DNA of 64,000 bases. Source: Ulva prolifera (lineage: Eukaryota; Chlorophyta; Ulvophyceae; Ulvales; Ulvaceae). The notes beneath the pieces are model-generated. The model saw nothing but the letters and a program-made list of their open reading frames with translations, was not told the origin of the DNA and ran no database searches. Each line of letters opens with the position of its first letter. Position 1 is the first letter of the stretch. Of this stretch, positions 59,070 to 64,000 are shown piece by piece. The translations under genes were made by a program, and so were the position numbers. Location: positions 1,054,001-1,118,000 of the forward strand of contig CM041196.1 of the NCBI GenBank assembly GCA_023078555.1, in the 5' to 3' direction.

Positions 59070-60201
59070 GTTTGCAGACGCTTCGACAAGCACTGATTTC
59101 TTTCTGTGCACGAATGTACGCGTAGTTCTATTCACTTTGCAGGAAACAGTGTAATTGTGGATGGTCACGATTATGGTCACGTGCAATGGCGTGAATGGGC
59201 TGTAAACGAGTGGCGACCAGGAGCCTGCCAGATATCTAAACATGACAGCCTTGCAATATCGATCTTAAACGGCGTTGTGCCCCCATAAATTTCGGCTTTG
59301 TTAACCCAGGTCAATCTAGCTCAATCCAATGCTGCATTAGAGGATTTACCAAGGCAAACTGCAGCCTCGCTCTGGTCTTCGCTCACGAGACTCGGACCAG
59401 GAAAGGATCTTGGACTTTATCGTCTGTCAGTGAAGCCGGAGAGTGCTGCAGATGTCGCCTTGCACAGTTGAAAGCATCCGAATCAATCCGATCGTGTAGG
59501 CTCGAAACATCAACTTTCACTGCGACGCTACAGCACATCAGTAGCAATGCAGAGTGCTCTAGCATGCAATGGGTTTCTGGCCATCCAACAGCGCAAGTGC
59601 GCATCGCTTCATGCAAGCCGGCCAGTCACACGTCCAAGCCGGACTTTCGGGGTGACCTCCAGGATTGCTCGCAACAAAATTGCTATCGGTGGTACGCCCA
59701 TTCACTCAAGAATGTCTCGTGATTCTGTTCAGCGCCGATGCCGCACCGGCACGGATGCCACACACTACCTCAGTATGCTGCGAGTGACCCTGCGCACGAG
59801 CACCGCGCATACTTCTCCAACATCATCCCCGTGTCACTATATATAGCTCCAAGGAACACCGTCATTGCATACGGGCTCATCGATTTTGATGCGGCCTCCA
59901 CACAGCGGCGTACGCAAACCACAAGCATGCCTTGCATTTGCTATTGCAGCCACGAAGCAAAATACCAAATTTGGCGACCGCGTGCTTTTTCATTGCAGTG
60001 GCCTCGTTATTGTCGTCGCTTTCTCCAATTGTGCTGGTTTTGTAAACAATGATGCAGATTATATCTGCGCGATGGAGAGCAATTTGAACGTGTGCCGTGC
60101 CAACTACCGTCCTGATTGGTTCGGTCGCCAAGAAGATAAACATCATGATTGCGTTGTTTATCCTGCTGTTACCTAGCCGGCTTGATCTCGGCGTTTGCCA
60201 G
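59070..60201. other. Divergent intergenic region, possibly with first exon of the photodecarboxylase-like gene
   Basis: This lies between the start of the reverse-strand J-domain gene and the first clear exon of the forward flavoprotein gene. The flavoprotein model lacks a start codon in its own frame, so its first exon, with the start of the transit peptide, should lie here. No single candidate could be chosen. Confidence 0.45.
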
Positions 60202-63200
60202 ACGACCACAGCTTGCAGCCCGACATGCAGAACGGTCAAGACTGCAACCGCCAAATGCAGCCCCCTCCAGCAACCTCCCGTCCGGCAACTACGACTACAT
60301 CATTGTTGGTGGAGGCTTAGCTGGATGCCTTCTGGCTAACCGCCTCAGCGCCGATGAGTCCAAATCTGTCCTCCTCATCGAGGCTGGAGAGGACAACAAA
60401 GACCCCATTGTCAAAGTGCGCTGTCCTGAGCATCTCTTCTGCGTGAGTCTCACTCGCCTATCATGGTCAGCTATGCTGATACGTTTTGTAGGCAAGTAAC
60501 TGCAATGGCCTCAGCAGCCAGCAGCCATGTCTGTCCAGGAAGCAGCTCCATGTCATACAGTACAATACGTGGCACTTGCACAGGTACCAGCGGGGCTCAC
60601 CCGCCTCTTCAAGAACCCCACTCTTGACTGGAACCTCGACACCACAAAGCAGCCAGCCATGTCAGACCGCGAGATGTACCTCGCACGCGGCAAGCTCCTG
60701 GGAGGGTCCTCGTCCACCAACGCGACGCTGTACCACCGAGGCACTGCGGCAGACTACGACGGCTGGGGCCTCCCTGGCTGGTCCTCCGATGACGTGCTCC
60801 CCTGGTTTGTCAACATGGAGGACAACCCCGCATTCGGCAACTCCAAGTACCACAGCACAGGTATGTTCAGCTGCCAGGATCACCGTAGCACCCCGTGATC
60901 AGAAGCTGCAAGTTGCACCCCTGCAGCATGTGGCATCAGCCTGTGCTGATGCGGTGCCTCTCATGCTGTAGTGGTGTTGAAACCACGCCTGGGAAACAGG
61001 TGCTGCAAGTGTTGATGTCAGCGCCACCCATGCGGCAGGCCAGCACCTCGGCTCGGGCTGCACTGGAGCGGCCACGTGTGTTTGCCCATGAGGGCGCCGT
61101 CAGGCAGGCATGTGAGCGTGTGTTTGTTTGCGCGACGCTGTGTCTCGACGGCGGTGCGTCCATGCAGGCGGCGCGATGCATGTGGAGTTCCCGATCTACC
61201 AGAACGAGCTCTTCGCTAAGCACTTTGCTGCGGCGAAGGAGTCCGGGCTGCCCGAGAACGACGACTTCAACGACTGGTCACACGGCCAGGAGGGCTTCGG
61301 CACCTTCCAGGTGTGCCACACGCTGCGGGTTTAACAGCAGGAATGCCAAAGACAGACAGAACAATGCGCCGAGAAAGCAGGAGGTCCAGCGCATTTGGCC
61401 AGGTCCTTGTGGCCACAGCAGCGCCTAGGCTTGGAGAGGGAGCGCGTGCTGGAGAGGGAGCGTGTGCGCATGTGCAGACGCGCCGCGGAGGTGGTGAGCG
61501 GCGCGAAAATGTATGCAGGTGGCGATCACGAACCGCGGCCGCCGCGCGGACTCGTACCGCCAGTTCCTGTCGCCCGTGCTGGACCGCCCGAACCTGACCG
61601 TCGCGACGCGGTCGCAGGTGTCGCGGGTCGCGTTCGAGACCCGCGACGGCACCCCCACCGCCGTCGGCGTCCAAATACAGTCGATCCAGGCACGCCGCGT
61701 CCCTGCTGCTACCTTCTGCTCCCTCGTTCATTGTTTCAGCCAGAGCCCGGCCCGAGTGCACAGCCCCTCTGCTGTCATCCTTCGCCGCCCTGGTCTGTGT
61801 CCGCTATGTCTGTCTATTCATCGCTTGCGGAACTTGCACATCTGCGGCATACCGACTCTGCTCTCTCCCATGGCACGTGCAATGACAACGCAGCCGCTGG
61901 TCGTGCCAGCACGGCACTGATGTGTATGGCGTAGCCGCGAAGGGCGGCCCTCCCAACGCAGACATGGGGATCGAGGCAACTGTGTCTGGCTCATCGGAGG
62001 CCGTGCTTGCGCACCTAGTGCACTGTTGTCTGCTGTGTGTGCCGTTGACCGTGCGGTGCTCACCTGTCGGGCGGGATGGTCTGATCCACCCTGCTGCACT
62101 GGAGAGTGCCATCGGATGCGGCGGGCCGCAGCCTGGTCTGTCCCCCGCTTGAGATGGCTCCGACTGAGTGTCCGGTGCCGTGCAGCCGGGGGCGCCCGTG
62201 CGGCGGGCCGGCCCGACGTCGTCCGCGGGCCTCAACCCCGGCGGCGAGGTCCTCCTCGCCGCCGGCGCCATCCACAGCCCGCAGGTGCTGATGGCCTCCG
62301 GCGTCGGCCCCGCTGAGCACCTCGCCGAGCACGGCATCGATGTCGTGTCGGACCTCCCTGGCGTCGGCTCCAACCTGCAGGACCACCCCGCCGTGCTGTC
62401 GGCGTTCCGGTTCCGCGACGACGCCGGCCGCGTCAGCATCACGGACCACATCTACGACGACGACGCCAACATCAAGCCCCTCCAGGTACGGCCCTCGACG
62501 TGCTGCGCCCCTCTAGCACCGTGCTCCGCCGTGCAATGGCCCGAGTTCATGGGAGTTGTGATCTCTGGTCCTGTGGAGGTGGTGGTATCCTCCATGCTCT
62601 CTCTGGTTTGTGGAGGCCGCATGCTGTATCACCTTTCAAGGGGCGTTCCAGACGTGCGTGGACGCAAATTGGGTCGACTCCTGGAGAGGTTGTCTAGATG
62701 AGGGCAGATGTGTCCCCTTAGGTGCTGGGCTGGTGTGTCCTCCGGCCGCACAGCGCTGCGAGCACACCACAGGGCGTGCGGGGCGGAGATGTGCTGGGGC
62801 CTGCCGCCGTGCTGTGACGCGCGGGTGTGCTGGGGCCGCCTGCCGCCGTGCTGTGACGCGGGGGTGTGCTGTGCAGCTGCTGAACTGGGCCGTGCGCGGC
62901 AAGGGCCCGCTGACGTCGACGGGCTGCGACCGCGGCGCGTTTGTGCGCACGAGCGGCGACCGCACGCAGCCCGACCTCCAGCTGCGCTTCGTCGCCGGCT
63001 GCGCGCTCGACGCCGACGCCATCGGCTCCTACGTCGCCTTCGGCAAGATGAAGGTGCTTGACCTCCCCCCCCCCCCCCCCTTCTGCGCCCTGCACTCGCT
63101 GCTCAGCCGCGAAACCCTGACAGAGCATGGACCCCTGTGTGCAGCATGCCGCGAACTTGTGTGGCTCTCCGCCGTGGACATGATGTACGCCATGGGCTGC

Positions 63201-63957
63201 CCATGGGTGATCAGGCTGCGTCGATGTGCATCAAAACGCCCATGCATCAAAACGCCCATGCATCAAAACGCCCATGCCGCCGATGTGCATGTTCTCCGAG
63301 AGCGGAAGTTGTCGTTTGCCGGCGTTCCGCTCCCACCGGGACGGGGGGGAGTGAATGTCGCACCACACACCCTGATATCACGTGACCCCGCGCGTGCAGG
63401 CAGCCGGCGACCTCGACCGGTGGCCGACCGGCATCACGTACCAGATCCTCGCGGTGCGCCCCGAGAGCCGCGGCTCGGTGCGGCTTGCGAGCGCCGACGT
63501 CACGACGCGGCCCGCCGTCGACGTCGCGTACCTCAGCGACGCCGCGGGCGCCGACCGCGCGACGCTGCGCGCAGGCCTCCGCCTGAGCCGCGAGCTCGCG
63601 GCCGCGAGCACCTGGGGAGACCTCATCGCCGAGGAGATGCACCCCGGCTCTGCGGTCGCCTCGGACGGCGACCTCGACGACTACATCGCGCGGTCGATGC
63701 ACTCCGGAAACGCGGTCGTCGGCACGTGCGCGCTCGGCGAGCGCGGCGCGGGCGGCGTCGTGAGCCCGGACGACTTCTCGGTGCACGGCGTCGCGGGGCT
63801 GCGGGTGGTGGACGCGTCGGTGATGCCGCGCATCCCGGGGGGCCAGACGGGCGCGCCGACGGTGATGATCGCCGAGCGCGCGGCCTCGATGCTGTGCGAG
63901 GGCCGCTCGACGGTCGCGGGCTCAGCGCCGGGGGCCAAGGAGCTCGCGGTCGCGTGA
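60202..63957 (+). CDS. FAP: Fatty acid photodecarboxylase-like GMC flavoprotein (start exon unresolved)
   Basis: Exons: 60202-60415, 60584-60860, 61168-61310, 61519-61698, 62186-62485, 62877-63053, 63400-63957. All phases agree; the end of exon 4 is the least certain. The FAD-binding start reads [20 protein letters not shown]. Other GMC motifs are [59 protein letters not shown] and the C-terminal [28 protein letters not shown] and especially [13 protein letters not shown] followed by QPDLQLRF match Chlorella fatty acid photodecarboxylase; the latter two carry the counterparts of its active-site Cys432 and Arg451. The enzyme uses blue light to turn free fatty acids into alkanes or alkenes and CO2 in the chloroplast. 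The sequence before YDY is Arg/Ala/Ser rich, fitting a transit peptide. Activity itself is inferred. Confidence 0.9.
62791..62863 (+). repeat. Two tandem copies of a GC-rich unit of about 36 bp
   Basis: GTGCTGGGGC(CGC)CTGCCGCCGTGCTGTGACGC occurs twice with a small length difference, just before the acceptor of the 62,877 exon. Confidence 0.85.
63229..63276 (+). repeat. Three tandem copies of a 16-bp unit
   Basis: CATCAAAACGCCCATG repeats three times without change in the last intron of the photodecarboxylase-like gene. A 16-base C run lies in the same intron near 63,064. Confidence 0.95.
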
Positions 63958-64000
63958 GCGCCGGGCGTGCGTGCTGCGCGCCGTGTGCTGCTGGGAGACG

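Overview
The window is nuclear DNA of a photosynthetic eukaryote, most likely a chlorophyte green alga. Genes are split by many introns of about 50 to 1,050 bases. Exons are GC-rich, introns end in TGCAG or similar, and most donors read GTGCG rather than GTAAGT. One gene encodes a plastid-type pyruvate kinase and another a close relative of algal fatty acid photodecarboxylase. The green-algal placement is inference. Frames and splice phases were followed by eye, so exon ends marked below rest on phase agreement and family similarity, not transcripts.

Left third (1-22,900), forward strand: a tandem array of giant GTPase genes. Bases 1-892 are the last two exons of an upstream copy (von Willebrand A domain). 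Bases 3,745-21,111 hold an essentially complete second copy of 23 exons whose phases all agree and which sum to 2,319 residues: a helical N-terminal half, a guanylate-binding-protein-like G domain, a long Cys/His-rich zinc region and a C-terminal VWA domain, an arrangement like URG4/VLIG-related proteins. Each copy end is followed by a 158-base block ending in a strong splice donor. The two blocks (1,871-2,028 and 21,958-22,115) differ at 3 positions only; the second leads into no recognisable gene body.

Middle: plastid pyruvate kinase on the reverse strand (22,924-28,754); a probable unrecognised reverse-strand gene near 29.1-30.0 kb; a secreted LEA-like repeat protein (31,753-32,742, forward); a CMGC/MAPK-like kinase with ten exons (33,813-39,297, forward); a gene-poor stretch of about 5 kb with several perfect palindromes, one of 70 bp; and an unrecognised forward gene with one likely membrane helix (44,369-46,669).

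Right part: three reverse-strand genes, an LRR protein (49,761-52,520), an RCC1-repeat protein (53,573-55,847) and a J-domain protein (about 57,887-59,069), then the photodecarboxylase-like GMC flavoprotein forward (60,202-63,957), divergent from the J-domain gene. Apart from the tandem GTPase copies, the neighbours show no common pathway; this looks like ordinary eukaryotic gene order. Plastid metabolism is represented by pyruvate kinase (pyruvate and ATP for fatty acid synthesis) and photodecarboxylase (fatty acid to alkane or alkene), which act on connected pathways but are 32 kb apart.
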